Below, in pieces: positions 1 through 12,039 of a DNA stretch of 64,000 bases. The notes beneath the pieces are model-generated. The model searched no databases, was not told the DNA's origin, and worked only from the letters and a program-made list of their open reading frames with translations. The stretch is from the NCBI GenBank assembly GCA_000634415.1, contig JFNH01000102.1, positions 1-64,000 of the forward strand. The letters run 5' to 3'. The DNA comes from Prochlorococcus sp. scB245a_519A13. Its GTDB lineage: Bacteria; Cyanobacteriota; Cyanobacteriia; PCC-6307; Cyanobiaceae. The stretch's first letter is position 1; each line of letters begins with the position of its first letter. A program made the translations under genes and the position numbers.

Positions 1-1
1 T

Positions 2-1186
2 ACAGAGTCACTGCAGAAGTGCTCTAGAGGCTTAAATTTTTCTTATATCGATAATGTTGATCCTTTTTTAATTAGCGAAAAGTTAGAAGAGTTATCTGAA
101 AAATTATCAACAACATTATTTGTAGTAGTAAGCAAATCAGGTGGAACGCCTGAACCAAGAATTGCTATGGAAATTATTAAAAGTCACTGCGAAAATAATT
201 CTCTTGAATGGAATTCTAATGCTATAGCTATAACTATGAAAGATAGTAAGTTATTTAAAAAAGCCACTTCTGAAAATTGGTTAAAAATATTTAATTTGCA
301 AGATTGGGTTGGGGGAAGAACTAGTATTACAAGCTCTGTGGGATTACTTCCATTAGCTCTTATTAATGAAAATATATTCGAATTTATTAGAGGCGCATCA
401 TTAATGGATGAGGCCACACGTATAAGTGATATTAAAAAAAATCCAGCAGCATTATTATCATCCGCATGGTATTTAACCGGGGATGGTATTGGAAAGAGAG
501 ATATGGTCGTATTACCTTATAGAGATAGGTTACAGGTATTTAGTAAATATCTACAGCAATTAGTAATGGAATCATTAGGTAAGAAATTTAATAGGAATGG
601 TGAAGTAGTTAATCAAGGTATTTCCGTTTTTGGTAATAAAGGATCTACAGATCAACATGCTTATGTTCAGCAACTGAGAGATGGCATTGATAATTTCTTT
701 TGTATTTTTATTGAATTATTAGATTCTCCATCTACTAATATTTTTGATGAAAAAGAGAATCCTAAAGAATATCTTTCTGGTTTTTTGCAAGGAACCAGAT
801 CAGCACTCTCTAGTGAAAACAGACAAAGTATAACTATCACGTTAGAAAAGTTAAATTGTTTTTCATTAGGTGCCTTAATCGCTTTATTTGAGAGGGCTGT
901 ATCCTTCTACGCTGAATTGGTAAATATAAATGCTTATGATCAACCTGGGGTTGAAGCGGGAAAGAAAGCAGCCGCAAATATTATTGAGTATCAAAAAAAA
1001 GTAAGTAATATATTAGACGAAGGTGGAGAATATTCTATAAATGACATAACATCATTATTTGATAATACAGTGAGTGAACCAATATTTTTCATACTCCGTG
1101 AAATGTGTTTCGGTAATGATAATTATTTAGTTAAGGGCGATTGGTCAAATCCAAATTCATTAGTTATTCAAAAAATAAATTCTTAA
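2..1186 (+). CDS. pgi: Glucose-6-phosphate isomerase, 3' portion (5' end outside window)
   Basis: Open frame runs from base 2 through the listed ORF (167..1186); contains [29 protein letters not shown] and [25 protein letters not shown], typical of PGI. Confidence 0.93.
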   Translation, partial: TESLQKCSRGLNFSYIDNVDPFLISEKLEELSEKLSTTLFVVVSKSGGTPEPRIAMEIIKSHCENNSLEWNSNAIAITMKDSKLFKKATSENWLKIFNLQDWVGGRTSITSSVGLLPLALINENIFEFIRGASLMDEATRISDIKKNPAALLSSAWYLTGDGIGKRDMVVLPYRDRLQVFSKYLQQLVMESLGKKFNRNGEVVNQGISVFGNKGSTDQHAYVQQLRDGIDNFFCIFIELLDSPSTNIFDEKENPKEYLSGFLQGTRSALSSENRQSITITLEKLNCFSLGALIALFERAVSFYAELVNINAYDQPGVEAGKKAAANIIEYQKKVSNILDEGGEYSINDITSLFDNTVSEPIFFILREMCFGNDNYLVKGDWSNPNSLVIQKINS

Positions 1187-3753
1187 ACAACAATATTCAT
1201 AATTTTTCCTTTAACAATAATTATTTTTCTTATTTCCTTATCTTGAGTCCATTTTAATATGTTAGGTCTTTTAAGAGTCAATTCTTTAATTTGATCTTCA
1301 CTCATATCATTATTGATATTTACTTTATCTCTAACTTTCCCATTCACTTGTATTACTAGCTCATATGAATCTTCCTTTATTGCCTCGGCACTAAAGGAAG
1401 GCCAGTGTTCTAAATGAACAGATTTTTTAAATCCTATAAGATGCCATATTTCTTCTGCAATATGAGGTGCAAATGGAGCCAACAAAATACAAAATGTTTT
1501 TAGAGCCTCAATTTTTAAATTATTGTTTACGTCATTAATCGAATTTGATAATGAATTATAAAACTTCATTAGTTCTGAAATTGCAGTATTAAATTGGTTA
1601 TTTAATAAGTCATTCGATATTTCTTTTATAGCTATATTCATTGACTTTATTAAAAATTTTTCTTTATCTGGATAGGAATTAGATTTACTATTCATATCCT
1701 TTGCAAAATTTATATAAAGCTTCCAAATCCTGCTTAAAAATCTAAATTGTCCTTCAACATCTGTATCTCCCCATTCCAAATCTTTTTCTGGTGGTGCTTT
1801 AAATAATATAAACATTCTTGCTGTATCTGCTCCATATTTTTTAATTACTGATTCAGGGTCTATTCCATTATATTTTGACTTAGACATCTTCTCGAAAAGC
1901 ACTTCGAGTTTTGTATTATCAATTGGATCAGTAGGATTTGATAGGTCATTAATATCGGAAGGAGAAACATATTTACCCGTTTTATTGTTTTTATAGGCTG
2001 CAGCCTGAACCATTCCTTGTGTTAATAGTTTTTTAAATGGTTCATCAATTTCAAATAGTTCATTATCCCGCAAAGCTTTAGTGAAAAATCTTGCATATAA
2101 CAAATGCAATATTGCGTGCTCTACTCCTCCAACATATTGATCTACAGGCAACCACTTATTAATTTCAATCTTTTCAAATGGCTTAGTTGAACATTTTGAA
2201 GATGGATATCTTAAAAAATACCAAGATGAACACATGAAAGTGTCCATAGTATCAGTTTCTTTTCTTGCGGCTATTCCACATTTTGGGCATGTAGTATTTA
2301 TCCAATTATTATTATCACCTAAAGCATTAATCTTGTTAGCCGAGATTTCTATATCTTTTGGTAAGGAAACAGGTAATTCCGATTGCTTTAAAGGAATAGA
2401 TCCACATTTTTTGCAATTAACTATGGGTATCGGACATCCCCAATATCTTTGTCTAGAGATTAACCAATCTCTTAGACGATATTGAATCTTATTTTCAGCC
2501 CATCCATTATTTACGCCCTCCTCTGAAATTTTTAATTTAGCAATAGTATTTTTTATACCATTGTATTGATTTGAATTAATAATATATCCATTTTCTACAT
2601 AAGCTTCATCAAGCTCTTTATTTTTTTCACTTTTATCCTTTATTATTACCTGTTTAATATCAATATTATTTTTTTTAGCAAATTCAAAATCTCTTAGATC
2701 ATGAGCAGGCACGCCCATGACAGCGCCTGTACCGTATTCATCGAGAACATAACTTGCCACCCAAATAGGAATAGGTTCAGAATTAACTGGATTTATTGCT
2801 ATTAAGCTAGTTTTTATTCCAATTTTTTCAAGTTCATTACTTTTATTATTTTTCAAATATTGTTTTAGTTTTTCTATGTCTTGTATGGTTTCTTGATCAG
2901 AAATATTTTTAATTAATGAATGATTAACAGAAATTGCTAAATAAGTAACTCCAAATAAAGTATCTGGCCTTGTTGTAAATACAGTTATTTTCTTTTCTGG
3001 ATTAGTATTGATATTGAAATTAATATTTGTACCAATTGACTTTCCAATCCAATTATCTTGCATTATTTTTACTCTTTCTGGCCAGTTATCTAATTTTTCT
3101 AAATCCTTTAATAACTCATCTGCATAATTAGTAATCCTTAAAAACCATTGCTTTAATAATTTTTTTTCAACTACTGCACCAGATCTCCAAGATTTACCCT
3201 CTGAGTCAACTTGTTCATTCGCTAAGACTGTATTATCTATAGGATCCCAATTAACTTCTGATTCCTTTTGATATACAAGACCTGCCTTGTATAACTCTAA
3301 AAATAGATATTGCGTCCAAATGTAATAACCTTCATCACAAGTTGCAAATTCCCTATCCCAATCAACTGATAGTCCCAAAAGCTTTAATTGTGACTTCATA
3401 TGAGAAATATTTTTTTTAGTCCAGACACTTGGACTAATTCCTCTTTCAATCGCTGCATTCTCAGCAGGCAAACCAAAAGCGTCCCAACCCATTGGATGTA
3501 AAACAGATTTTCCCTTAAACCTTTGGAACCGTGCTATTAAGTCTGTAATGACATAATTCCTAACATGTCCCATATGAAGATTACCTGAAGGGTAGGGAAA
3601 CATCGATAAGGCATAAAATTTATCGTTATTCTCAGTTAATTCATCGGTTTTGTATAAGTTGTTTTCTGCCCATCTTGACTGCCATTTTTTTTCTATTTCA
3701 GATGGATTATATAAATTGGTATCAGCCTCATATTGTTTATCGGGAGAAATCAC
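1183..3753 (-). CDS. leuS: Leucyl-tRNA synthetase
   Basis: 856 aa; class I motifs [15 protein letters not shown] and [11 protein letters not shown]1 editing domain [12 protein letters not shown]. Confidence 0.98.
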   Translation of the reverse strand: MISPDKQYEADTNLYNPSEIEKKWQSRWAENNLYKTDELTENNDKFYALSMFPYPSGNLHMGHVRNYVITDLIARFQRFKGKSVLHPMGWDAFGLPAENAAIERGISPSVWTKKNISHMKSQLKLLGLSVDWDREFATCDEGYYIWTQYLFLELYKAGLVYQKESEVNWDPIDNTVLANEQVDSEGKSWRSGAVVEKKLLKQWFLRITNYADELLKDLEKLDNWPERVKIMQDNWIGKSIGTNINFNINTNPEKKITVFTTRPDTLFGVTYLAISVNHSLIKNISDQETIQDIEKLKQYLKNNKSNELEKIGIKTSLIAINPVNSEPIPIWVASYVLDEYGTGAVMGVPAHDLRDFEFAKKNNIDIKQVIIKDKSEKNKELDEAYVENGYIINSNQYNGIKNTIAKLKISEEGVNNGWAENKIQYRLRDWLISRQRYWGCPIPIVNCKKCGSIPLKQSELPVSLPKDIEISANKINALGDNNNWINTTCPKCGIAARKETDTMDTFMCSSWYFLRYPSSKCSTKPFEKIEINKWLPVDQYVGGVEHAILHLLYARFFTKALRDNELFEIDEPFKKLLTQGMVQAAAYKNNKTGKYVSPSDINDLSNPTDPIDNTKLEVLFEKMSKSKYNGIDPESVIKKYGADTARMFILFKAPPEKDLEWGDTDVEGQFRFLSRIWKLYINFAKDMNSKSNSYPDKEKFLIKSMNIAIKEISNDLLNNQFNTAISELMKFYNSLSNSINDVNNNLKIEALKTFCILLAPFAPHIAEEIWHLIGFKKSVHLEHWPSFSAEAIKEDSYELVIQVNGKVRDKVNINNDMSEDQIKELTLKRPNILKWTQDKEIRKIIIVKGKIMNIVV

Positions 3754-3860
3754 TTAATTTTTATTTGTTAAATTATTATTTTAATATCCATTGTATAAAA
3801 TAGAAATAGATTGTTAAAAGGAATAATTTATAATTAAAATTTAAAATATATTATCTTCAA

Positions 3861-4721
3861 ATGAAAAATATAACTTTTGAAAAATATCAAGGTAGCGGAA
3901 ATGATTTCGTAGTAATCGATTCAAGAGGAAATGAATTGTATAAAAATTATATTAAAAATAAAAAATTTGATATAAAAAAAATTTGCAACAGGCAATTTGG
4001 TATTGGAGCAGATGGTGTGATTTTTATAGAAGAACCTAATGAAGATAATTATGCAAAAATGATAATCTTTAATTCTGATGGTTCTGAAGCACAAATGTGT
4101 GGAAACGGAATTAGGTGTTTAGTTGAGTATCTTCATGTAAATGATTCAATGAAAAATAAAAATATCAAATATAAAATTGAGACTAAAGCAGGTTTAAAAA
4201 TTGCAAAATATATAAATGATGAAATTACAGTAAAAATGGGAGTCCCAATTTTAGAAAGTCAAAATATTCCAACAACAATTGAAAAAAAAATCAATTCAAT
4301 TCCTTCACATGAATTTATTGAGAAAAATTTTAATAATATTGGTTATGCCGTAGGAATGGGAAATCCACATTTAATATTCTTTGTAGAAGACATTGAGTCA
4401 ATTGTTCTTTCTATACTTGGCCCTTTGCTTGAAAATAATGAATTATTTCCAGAAAAAACTAATGTCCATTTTTGTCAAATCTTAAATAGAGATAATATCA
4501 AAGTAAAAGTATGGGAAAGAGGGGCAGGGCCAACCCTAGCCTGTGGAACAGGTGCATGTGCTATTCATGTAGCAGCTTATAAATTAGGCCTTTGTAATTC
4601 ACAAACCTTAATAACATTACCAGGAGGTAATCTTAAAATTGATTGGTCTAAAGACGATTGTGAAGTCATGATGACCGGGAATGCTAAAAAGGTCTTCTCA
4701 GGATCAATTTTAATAAATTAA
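3861..4721 (+). CDS. dapF: Diaminopimelate epimerase
   Basis: GSGNDFVVID, MCGNGIRC, ERGAGPTLACGTGAC motifs. Confidence 0.97.
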   Translation: MKNITFEKYQGSGNDFVVIDSRGNELYKNYIKNKKFDIKKICNRQFGIGADGVIFIEEPNEDNYAKMIIFNSDGSEAQMCGNGIRCLVEYLHVNDSMKNKNIKYKIETKAGLKIAKYINDEITVKMGVPILESQNIPTTIEKKINSIPSHEFIEKNFNNIGYAVGMGNPHLIFFVEDIESIVLSILGPLLENNELFPEKTNVHFCQILNRDNIKVKVWERGAGPTLACGTGACAIHVAAYKLGLCNSQTLITLPGGNLKIDWSKDDCEVMMTGNAKKVFSGSILIN

Positions 4722-5893
4722 TGGAAAATAATTTTATCTATTTAGATAATGCATCGACAACTCCATTATCTGAGAATGTCTTAAATATAATAAACTCAAC
4801 ATATAGGAATTATTGGCATAACCCTTCATCTACATATGAGCTAGGAATAAAATGCGCTACATATCTTGAAAAAATTAGATCTAATATTGCTCATATATTT
4901 GAAGCGGATCCAGAGGATATAATTTTTACATCTGGTTCTTCAGAATCTACAAATATTGTATTTAATAATATTTATGAGAACTTTAAAAATGGTAGAGTTG
5001 TTATTTCGAATGTTGAACATCAAGCAACAAATATTTGTGCTAATAAACTAAGAAAACAAAATTGGGATATTTACGAATGGTCAGTAAAAAATGATGGAAT
5101 TTTAAATATTGCTAATATCGATAAAATTTTAACTAATGAAACTAAACTTGTATCAATTATTTGGGGTCAAAGTGAAATTGGAACAATACAGCCCGTTCGA
5201 TTTATAGGTTCTAAATGTGAAGAATTAGATATAATGTTTCATTTAGATGGAACTCAAATATTAAGTAATGGAATATTCAGTTGGAAAGATCTTAAATGTG
5301 ATTTTTTAAGTTTATCTGCTCATAAATTTGGAGGTCCAAAAGGTATCGGTATCCTTTTAACAAAAGAAAAGTCTAGACAAATTTTAAAAAATAAAGACAT
5401 ATCACTTACTCAGGAATTTTCAATAAGACAAGGTACACAAGCCTTGCCATTAATTGCTGGAATGTATGCATCTTTAATGAATATTAAAGGAAAAATAAAA
5501 TTATATGATTACATAACAGAATTTCCTTCTAATAATATTAGTAAACTTAAAAATTATTTTTTTCACAAAATTAAGGATAATAGTCACATAAAGATTACGG
5601 GAAGTATTAACCATAGGCTTCCCAATCATATTTCGTTTCTATTATTAAATAAACTTTTTGAGCCTATAAGGGCCTATAAGATTATTAATTTCATGTCAGA
5701 AAATAGAATAGCCATAAGTAGTGGAAGTGCTTGTTCAAGCTCATCTGGGAAACCTAGCTCAACACTTAAAAATATTGGTTTAAAAGATAATGAACTATAT
5801 TCAAATATTCGTGTTACTTTAGGATCAATAAATAATAAGTCAGAAATAGATAAATTTTTAGAACTTATTCAAATATGTATTGACAAATTTTAA
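4721..5893 (+). CDS. Cysteine desulfurase (NifS/IscS-like class V aminotransferase)
   Basis: YLDNASTTP, SAHKFGGPKGIG (PLP lysine), SSGSACSSSSGKPS. Confidence 0.93.
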   Translation: MENNFIYLDNASTTPLSENVLNIINSTYRNYWHNPSSTYELGIKCATYLEKIRSNIAHIFEADPEDIIFTSGSSESTNIVFNNIYENFKNGRVVISNVEHQATNICANKLRKQNWDIYEWSVKNDGILNIANIDKILTNETKLVSIIWGQSEIGTIQPVRFIGSKCEELDIMFHLDGTQILSNGIFSWKDLKCDFLSLSAHKFGGPKGIGILLTKEKSRQILKNKDISLTQEFSIRQGTQALPLIAGMYASLMNIKGKIKLYDYITEFPSNNISKLKNYFFHKIKDNSHIKITGSINHRLPNHISFLLLNKLFEPIRAYKIINFMSENRIAISSGSACSSSSGKPSSTLKNIGLKDNELYSNIRVTLGSINNKSEIDKFLELIQICIDKF

Positions 5894-6519
5894 TGAAAAC
5901 CAATTACAGACTACCAAAAGATTTAAATGAATCTCTTAAAAATATGGAGGATGCAATTATTCCAAGTTTATTAGATTCAAATAAAAGATTTACTATAGAA
6001 TTTAATTTTGAAGGTTTAAAATTTAACAGAATTGGAATAACTATCTACAAGATATTGTCTAAAAATAATAATGTATTCATAACATTTGCTGATCAAGGAG
6101 CCATGGCTTTGGCTCAAAGAGACTATCCAGATATCAAAGATAAAATCTTTACTTTTAAATCATTTAATGAATCAAATAATATAAATAATGTTGATAGTGC
6201 AATGATATCTATACTACCTCAGCCATATGATTTCGATTCATTCGAACCTATGTCTGATAATTATCAAGGAACGCACTATTCATTAAATCCCAAATTTGAA
6301 GATGCTAATATTGGCATAGGAAGTGTTATTAGAGAGAGACGTAAAAACTTTGTCAAAACTTGGAAAAATATTTATTTTCTTCAGCCATTAAATAAAGCTG
6401 CTCTTATGCATATTTATCCAAATAACTGGTTGCTTTTCAAAGAAGAAAGCAATAAATATTATTTTAAAAAAGAATTTGAAATTAAACCCGACAATGAATC
6501 TATTTTTGTAAATTTATAA
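5893..6519 (+). CDS. DUF1995 family protein
   Basis: Translation resembles cyanobacterial/plastid DUF1995 proteins; TAATG overlap with upstream gene. Confidence 0.6.
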   Translation: MKTNYRLPKDLNESLKNMEDAIIPSLLDSNKRFTIEFNFEGLKFNRIGITIYKILSKNNNVFITFADQGAMALAQRDYPDIKDKIFTFKSFNESNNINNVDSAMISILPQPYDFDSFEPMSDNYQGTHYSLNPKFEDANIGIGSVIRERRKNFVKTWKNIYFLQPLNKAALMHIYPNNWLLFKEESNKYYFKKEFEIKPDNESIFVNL

Positions 6520-6520
6520 A

Positions 6521-7747
6521 TTGAATGTGATAAAAAAAATTTATTCATTTTTTTTAATTGTTCTTGTATTAGTAACATCTCCTTTCTTAATAAGATATTT
6601 ACTAGTAAATCAGAAAATAACTATTTTAAATAGTATTTATTTTAATTTCCCTGGAATAATTACTAAAAACAAAAGATGTCCTACTTATGATGCTTTATTG
6701 AATCAAACGCTTGATGAAACTTTTAGTGTATCGATTATTAATAATAAAGGGGAAATAATAAGTTCCTATAATGAGGATGTTCCAAGGCTGCCAGCATCAA
6801 ATCAAAAATTATTCTCAACAGCTTATGTTTTAAGTAAATATAAATTAAGTAATAATTTAAAAACGTCCTTATTAAAAAAAAATAAAAACGATTATTATTT
6901 GATCGGTCAAGGCGATCCAGATCTGAATTATAATCAAATAATCAAACTAATTTCAAATGTTAAAGAAAATAAAATTATTAACTTTAATATTGTAGAAATT
7001 GATTCCAAATTATATTGGCCTAATGGCTGGACAAATACTGATAAACTTTACGAATATGGATCTCGAATTACTTCTCTTGCAATAGAAAGTAATCACAATA
7101 AATATGATGATATTTATGCATTAAAAAATTTTATAAAAAATTATTTAAAAAATAAATTTCCAAATTCAAAAATATATATAGATTTTTTTGATTCAGAAAA
7201 AACATTTTATTTAAAAAATATTAAAGAGATAAATAAAATATATTCAACTCCAATTCTTTCATTATTAACTCTAACAAATTCTGAAAGCCATAATTTTACA
7301 GCTGAATCTCTCTTTAAAAATGCCTCAAATACATGGAACGATAATGAATATGTAAAATTAAAAAAATGGCTAGAAAATAAAGGGCTCCCAGTAACTAATG
7401 CATACATTGCAGATGCTAGTGGATTGTCTCGAAAAAATAAAATCACAACAAAGTTAGTTGTATTGTTTTTAGATAAAATGAGATATTTTAATAATTTTAA
7501 AGCTTATCAATCCACACTTTCAATTACGGGAGTAAGAGGAACATTAGCTAAAAGGTTTGTAAATAGTGAATTATCTGGAAAGTTTTTTGGTAAAACTGGG
7601 ACTCTTTCAAATGTCTTTGCATTATCTGGCTTTTTATATAAAAATGAAAAGCCAATTATTATAAGCATTATTCAAAATTCTAATAAAATTGATAAAGAAA
7701 AAGCTTTTAAATTATTACGTGATCTTTATTACTTGAAATCTTGTTAA
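6521..7747 (+). CDS. dacB: D-alanyl-D-alanine carboxypeptidase/endopeptidase (PBP4/DacB family)
   Basis: SNQKLFSTAYVL (SxxK), ADASGLSRKN, GKTGTLSNVFALSG; TTG start. Confidence 0.85.
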   Translation: MNVIKKIYSFFLIVLVLVTSPFLIRYLLVNQKITILNSIYFNFPGIITKNKRCPTYDALLNQTLDETFSVSIINNKGEIISSYNEDVPRLPASNQKLFSTAYVLSKYKLSNNLKTSLLKKNKNDYYLIGQGDPDLNYNQIIKLISNVKENKIINFNIVEIDSKLYWPNGWTNTDKLYEYGSRITSLAIESNHNKYDDIYALKNFIKNYLKNKFPNSKIYIDFFDSEKTFYLKNIKEINKIYSTPILSLLTLTNSESHNFTAESLFKNASNTWNDNEYVKLKKWLENKGLPVTNAYIADASGLSRKNKITTKLVVLFLDKMRYFNNFKAYQSTLSITGVRGTLAKRFVNSELSGKFFGKTGTLSNVFALSGFLYKNEKPIIISIIQNSNKIDKEKAFKLLRDLYYLKSC

Positions 7748-7755
7748 TAAAAATA

Positions 7756-8229
7756 TTATTTAAAATAATCTTTTAAATCCTTCTCAACAGAGGGGGGTAC
7801 CATATGATTAATTTCACCACCAAATTTTGCAACTTCTTTTACTAAAGAACTACTAAGAAAACTATAATTTGTATTTGTCGATAAAAATATAGTTTCAATA
7901 TCGTTATTAAGAGATTTATTTGTATGAGCAATCTGAAGTTCATACTCAAAATCACTCATTGCTCTTAAGCCTCTAAGAATAAGATTAGCTTTTAAATCAT
8001 TTGCACAATCAACAGTAAGACCAGAATAAGAAATAACTTCAATATTAGGTAAATGAGAAAGAGAATTTTTAATTTGTATTATTCTTCTTTCAAGATTAAA
8101 TGTTGGTGTTTTAGAAGTATTTTCTAAAACAGCAACTACTAGATTACCAAATATTTTTTCAGCCCTTTCTATTAAATCAAGATGACCGTTTGTTAAAGGA
8201 TCAAATGTACCTGGATAAAGAATTTTCAT
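7756..8229 (-). CDS. coaD: Phosphopantetheine adenylyltransferase
   Basis: [43 protein letters not shown]. Confidence 0.97.
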   Translation of the reverse strand: MKILYPGTFDPLTNGHLDLIERAEKIFGNLVVAVLENTSKTPTFNLERRIIQIKNSLSHLPNIEVISYSGLTVDCANDLKANLILRGLRAMSDFEYELQIAHTNKSLNNDIETIFLSTNTNYSFLSSSLVKEVAKFGGEINHMVPPSVEKDLKDYFK

Positions 8230-8288
8230 GAATTTATTATGATCGAATAAGAAATTTAGTTAAAATAAGACTATTAGATAAATCAATT

Positions 8289-8777
8289 ATGACATTAAAT
8301 CTAGAAGCTAAAAAAATCTTATTAAGAAAAATACCTCACGGATTATTTATTTGTGGCGTAAGAGACGAGGATAAAAATGAAGTCAATGGATTTACAGCAA
8401 GTTGGGTAACTCAAGGTTCCTTCACCCCACCATTAGTTGTAATGGCAGTCAGAGCAGAGGGTTCTAGTCATGAAATAATTAAGTCCACCAATAAATTCTC
8501 ATTAAATGTTCTCAAAAGTGATCAAAAGGATCTAGCCGCTGTTTTCTTTAAACCCCAAAAAGCATTAGGAGGTAGATTTGAATCTGTTGAATTTAATTTA
8601 GGTGAGCTTGGATTACCTATTTTAGTTGATAGTGTTGGTGGAGTTGAATGTAATGTTGTGGGAAGTGTTATTCATGGAGATCATACAGTTTTTGTAGGAG
8701 AGGTTCAATCTGCTTATCTAAATAATGATGTTGACTCACTAAATTTATCTTCAACTGGCTGGAATTATGGAGGGTAA
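8289..8777 (+). CDS. Flavin reductase-like domain protein
   Basis: FICGVRDEDKNEVNGFTASWVTQGSFTPPLVVMAVR; FMN-binding split-barrel flavin reductase pattern. Confidence 0.8.
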   Translation: MTLNLEAKKILLRKIPHGLFICGVRDEDKNEVNGFTASWVTQGSFTPPLVVMAVRAEGSSHEIIKSTNKFSLNVLKSDQKDLAAVFFKPQKALGGRFESVEFNLGELGLPILVDSVGGVECNVVGSVIHGDHTVFVGEVQSAYLNNDVDSLNLSSTGWNYGG

Positions 8778-8786
8778 TCATTATAA

Positions 8787-10745
8787 ATGAGTAATTCCTC
8801 TATCGAAAAAATAGATAACAAATATAATTTTAAAATTGAATATAAATTAATTAATAATAAAGAGTTATTAAAATCAAGATTATCCGAAATTCCAAAGTCA
8901 TCTGGTTGTTATCTTTTTAAAGATATTGATAATAATTTACTTTATATTGGTAAATCTAAAAAACTACGGAGTAGAGTAAGTAGTTATTTCAATAATTATT
9001 CAGATTTAACTCCCCGATTAAGTTTGATGGTTCGTCAAATAACTGAAATAGAAATAATAGTCACAGATAGCGAATATGAAGCATTAAATTTAGAGTCAAA
9101 TTTAATTAAAACAAACAAACCATACTTTAATATTCTTTTAAAGGATGATAAGAAATATCCATATCTTTGTATAACTTGGAGTGAAAAATATCCTCGAATA
9201 TTTATTACAAGAAGAAGAAGAAATAGAAATAATTTAGATAGATATTATGGACCTTATGTTGATGTCGGATTATTAAGGAGAACATTATTTACGATAAAAA
9301 AAATATTTCCACTTAGACAAAGACCAAGGCCAGTCTATAAAGATAGAACTTGTTTGAATTATTCAATAGGAAGATGTCCAGGTGTTTGCCAAGAAGTTAT
9401 ATCATCAGACGATTATAAAAAAATAATGAAACAAGTATCTATGATATTTCAGGGAAGAAATGATGACTTAGAAATATTTTTACAAAAAAAAATGCTGCAA
9501 TTTTCAAATAATTTAGATTATGAGAATGCAGCAAAAATAAGGGACCAAATTTCAGGTTTAAAGCTATTAACTGAATCACAAAAAATATCAATACCAGATT
9601 CTTCAATTAATAGAGATATCTTTGGAATAGTTTCAGAAAAAAATGTAGCTAGTATACAAATTTTCCAAATGAGATCTGGTAAGCTCATTGGAAGAATTGG
9701 TTATAGTCAAAAATTAAATAATGAAGATGAAAATCTTATACTACAAAAGATATTAGAAGAGCATTATATGAATGTTGAAGCTGTAGAAATACCATCAGAA
9801 ATTCTTATTCAATATAACCTTCCAAAACAAACAACTATAGAGGATTGGTTAACGGAGCTAAGAAAAAAGAAAGTAAAAATTTTAATCCCAAAAAGAAATA
9901 AAAAACATGAAACTGTTGAAATGGTTTTAAAAAATGCAAAATTGGAATTAGATAGAATATTAAATGGGATACAAGATAATGAATCATCAATTGAGGATCT
10001 TGCCCAAATACTTGAATTAAGCGAACAACCTAAAAGAATTGAAGGTTATGATATAAGCCATATTCAAGGTAGTGACCCAGTAGCATCACAAGTCGTTTTT
10101 ATAGATGGGATTCCTTCTAAACAGCATTATAGGAAATATAAAATTAAAGATCCAAACGTATTTGTAGGACATAGTGATGATTTTGCTTCGATATATGAAG
10201 TAATACGTAGAAGGTTTAAAAAATGGTCAAGATTTAAAAAAAGCGGAGGTGATTTTTCAATATTAAATGATAAAACGAATAGTAAATTAGACAATGAACT
10301 TCTGTCAGATTGGCCTGATTTAATAATGATTGATGGAGGAAAAGGACAGTTAAATGCAGCTATTAAAGCATTAAAAGAATTAAATCTTGAGGAAGAAATA
10401 ACTATATGTTCATTAGCAAAAAAAAATGAAGAAATATTTATTCCAGGCTTTACTAAGTCCCTTGATACTGATGAAAATCAAAAAGGAGTTCTTCTACTAA
10501 GAAGGGTAAGAGATGAAGCACATAGATTTGCATTATCTTTTCATAGAGACAAAAGATCTAAGAGAATGAATAGATCTCAATTGTCCCAAATCAGTGGATT
10601 AGGACCATCAAGAATAAGAGAATTGTTAGAGCATTTTAAATCAATTGACGCGATAAGAATAGCTAGTAAAGAGGATTTATCAAAAGTTAAAGGACTTGGA
10701 AAAAATTCAGTAAATGATATATATGAATATTTTAACGAGTTATAA
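8787..10745 (+). CDS. uvrC: Excinuclease ABC subunit C
   Basis: GIY-YIG (SGCYLFKDIDNNLLYIGKSK), UvrC core DISHIQGSDPVASQVVF, DGGKGQLNAA, C-terminal HhH. Confidence 0.98.
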   Translation: MSNSSIEKIDNKYNFKIEYKLINNKELLKSRLSEIPKSSGCYLFKDIDNNLLYIGKSKKLRSRVSSYFNNYSDLTPRLSLMVRQITEIEIIVTDSEYEALNLESNLIKTNKPYFNILLKDDKKYPYLCITWSEKYPRIFITRRRRNRNNLDRYYGPYVDVGLLRRTLFTIKKIFPLRQRPRPVYKDRTCLNYSIGRCPGVCQEVISSDDYKKIMKQVSMIFQGRNDDLEIFLQKKMLQFSNNLDYENAAKIRDQISGLKLLTESQKISIPDSSINRDIFGIVSEKNVASIQIFQMRSGKLIGRIGYSQKLNNEDENLILQKILEEHYMNVEAVEIPSEILIQYNLPKQTTIEDWLTELRKKKVKILIPKRNKKHETVEMVLKNAKLELDRILNGIQDNESSIEDLAQILELSEQPKRIEGYDISHIQGSDPVASQVVFIDGIPSKQHYRKYKIKDPNVFVGHSDDFASIYEVIRRRFKKWSRFKKSGGDFSILNDKTNSKLDNELLSDWPDLIMIDGGKGQLNAAIKALKELNLEEEITICSLAKKNEEIFIPGFTKSLDTDENQKGVLLLRRVRDEAHRFALSFHRDKRSKRMNRSQLSQISGLGPSRIRELLEHFKSIDAIRIASKEDLSKVKGLGKNSVNDIYEYFNEL

Positions 10746-10831
10746 ATATTAATTAATTTTTGAAAAATAGATTTCTTGATATTGTTAAATATAACTATAT
10801 TAAAAATATATTTTTAAATTAATCTAGTAAT

Positions 10832-11398
10832 TTGGCTGCTGAAGCATATCTCTGGTTTAAATCACTTCACATTATTGGTGTAATCGTTTGGTTTGCGGGA
10901 CTTTTTTATTTAGTAAGACTTTTTATATATCATGAAGAATCTAAAAATATGGATAATGAATTAAAAATTGCCTTTAATAAACAATACACATTGATGGAAA
11001 AAAGGCTGGCGAATATAATCACAACCCCTGGGATGATATTAGCTTTAAGTATGGCTATTTGCATGGTTATTATGCAACCAAGTTGGTTAAGTGAGAAATG
11101 GTTGCAAATTAAAATTTCTTTTGTTTTGGGATTAGTAATTTATCATTCTTATTGTTATAAAATAATGTATTCATTACATAATGGTACTTCATCCATTTCA
11201 GCAAAAAACCTTAGATTATTAAATGAATTGCCTACTTTATTATTATTTATAATTGTACTTTTAGTTATTTTTAAAAATAATTTTCCAACTAGTGTTGCTA
11301 CATGGAGCGTAGTTGGTCTAATTATTTTCATGTTGGCTTCAATACAATTATATGCAAAGATTAGAAAGAAAAATGAGAATTCATTAAGTAATGAATAG
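10832..11398 (+). CDS. hemJ: HemJ-type protoporphyrinogen IX oxidase (integral membrane)
   Basis: YLWFKSLHIIGVIVWFAGLFYLVRLFIYH; TTG start. Confidence 0.87.
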   Translation: MAAEAYLWFKSLHIIGVIVWFAGLFYLVRLFIYHEESKNMDNELKIAFNKQYTLMEKRLANIITTPGMILALSMAICMVIMQPSWLSEKWLQIKISFVLGLVIYHSYCYKIMYSLHNGTSSISAKNLRLLNELPTLLLFIIVLLVIFKNNFPTSVATWSVVGLIIFMLASIQLYAKIRKKNENSLSNE

Positions 11399-12038
11399 GG
11401 AAGACTTAGTAAAATTAACTTCCAATATTAATAAAAATAGTTGTCCTAAAAATATTAATTTTCACTGTCATACAAAATTTAGTGATGGAAGTTTAGAACC
11501 ATATGAACTTTTAGAACAAGCTTATAAAAATAACTTGAAATTTTTATCAATAACCGATCATCATACAATTAAAGCTCATGAATATATAAAAAAAAATAAT
11601 ATACTCAAAAATTATCCTAAAGATTCTTTTACATTAATTTCGGGAATAGAAATTAATTGTTTGATTTTAGGTTGTTTAGTACATGTAATTGGATTGGGAA
11701 TAGATATAAAAAGTAAATACCTAAATCCCTACATTCTTGGAGATTCTCCAATAGGTAATGATTTAAATATTAAATCAGTTATAAAAGCAATAAATTTAGC
11801 TGGTGGTTTATCATTTCTTGCACATCCAGCGAGATACAGGATTCCCTTTTATAAATTAATTCCCGAGGCCAAAATACAAGGTATTGATGGAATAGAGGTT
11901 TGGTACGATTATGAACTTAATGAAATATGGAATCCTAGTTTATTTGTATGTTCAGAAATAGATAAATTAGCAGATAAATATTCAATGCTAAAAACATGCG
12001 GAACAGATAGTCATGGACTTTCGCTATTAGGTAGATAA
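11391..12038 (+). CDS. PHP domain phosphoesterase
   Basis: NFHCHTKFSDGSLEPYELLEQA, ITDHHTI, FLAHPARYR, CGTDSHG. Confidence 0.88.
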   Translation: MNREDLVKLTSNINKNSCPKNINFHCHTKFSDGSLEPYELLEQAYKNNLKFLSITDHHTIKAHEYIKKNNILKNYPKDSFTLISGIEINCLILGCLVHVIGLGIDIKSKYLNPYILGDSPIGNDLNIKSVIKAINLAGGLSFLAHPARYRIPFYKLIPEAKIQGIDGIEVWYDYELNEIWNPSLFVCSEIDKLADKYSMLKTCGTDSHGLSLLGR

Positions 12039-12039
12039 T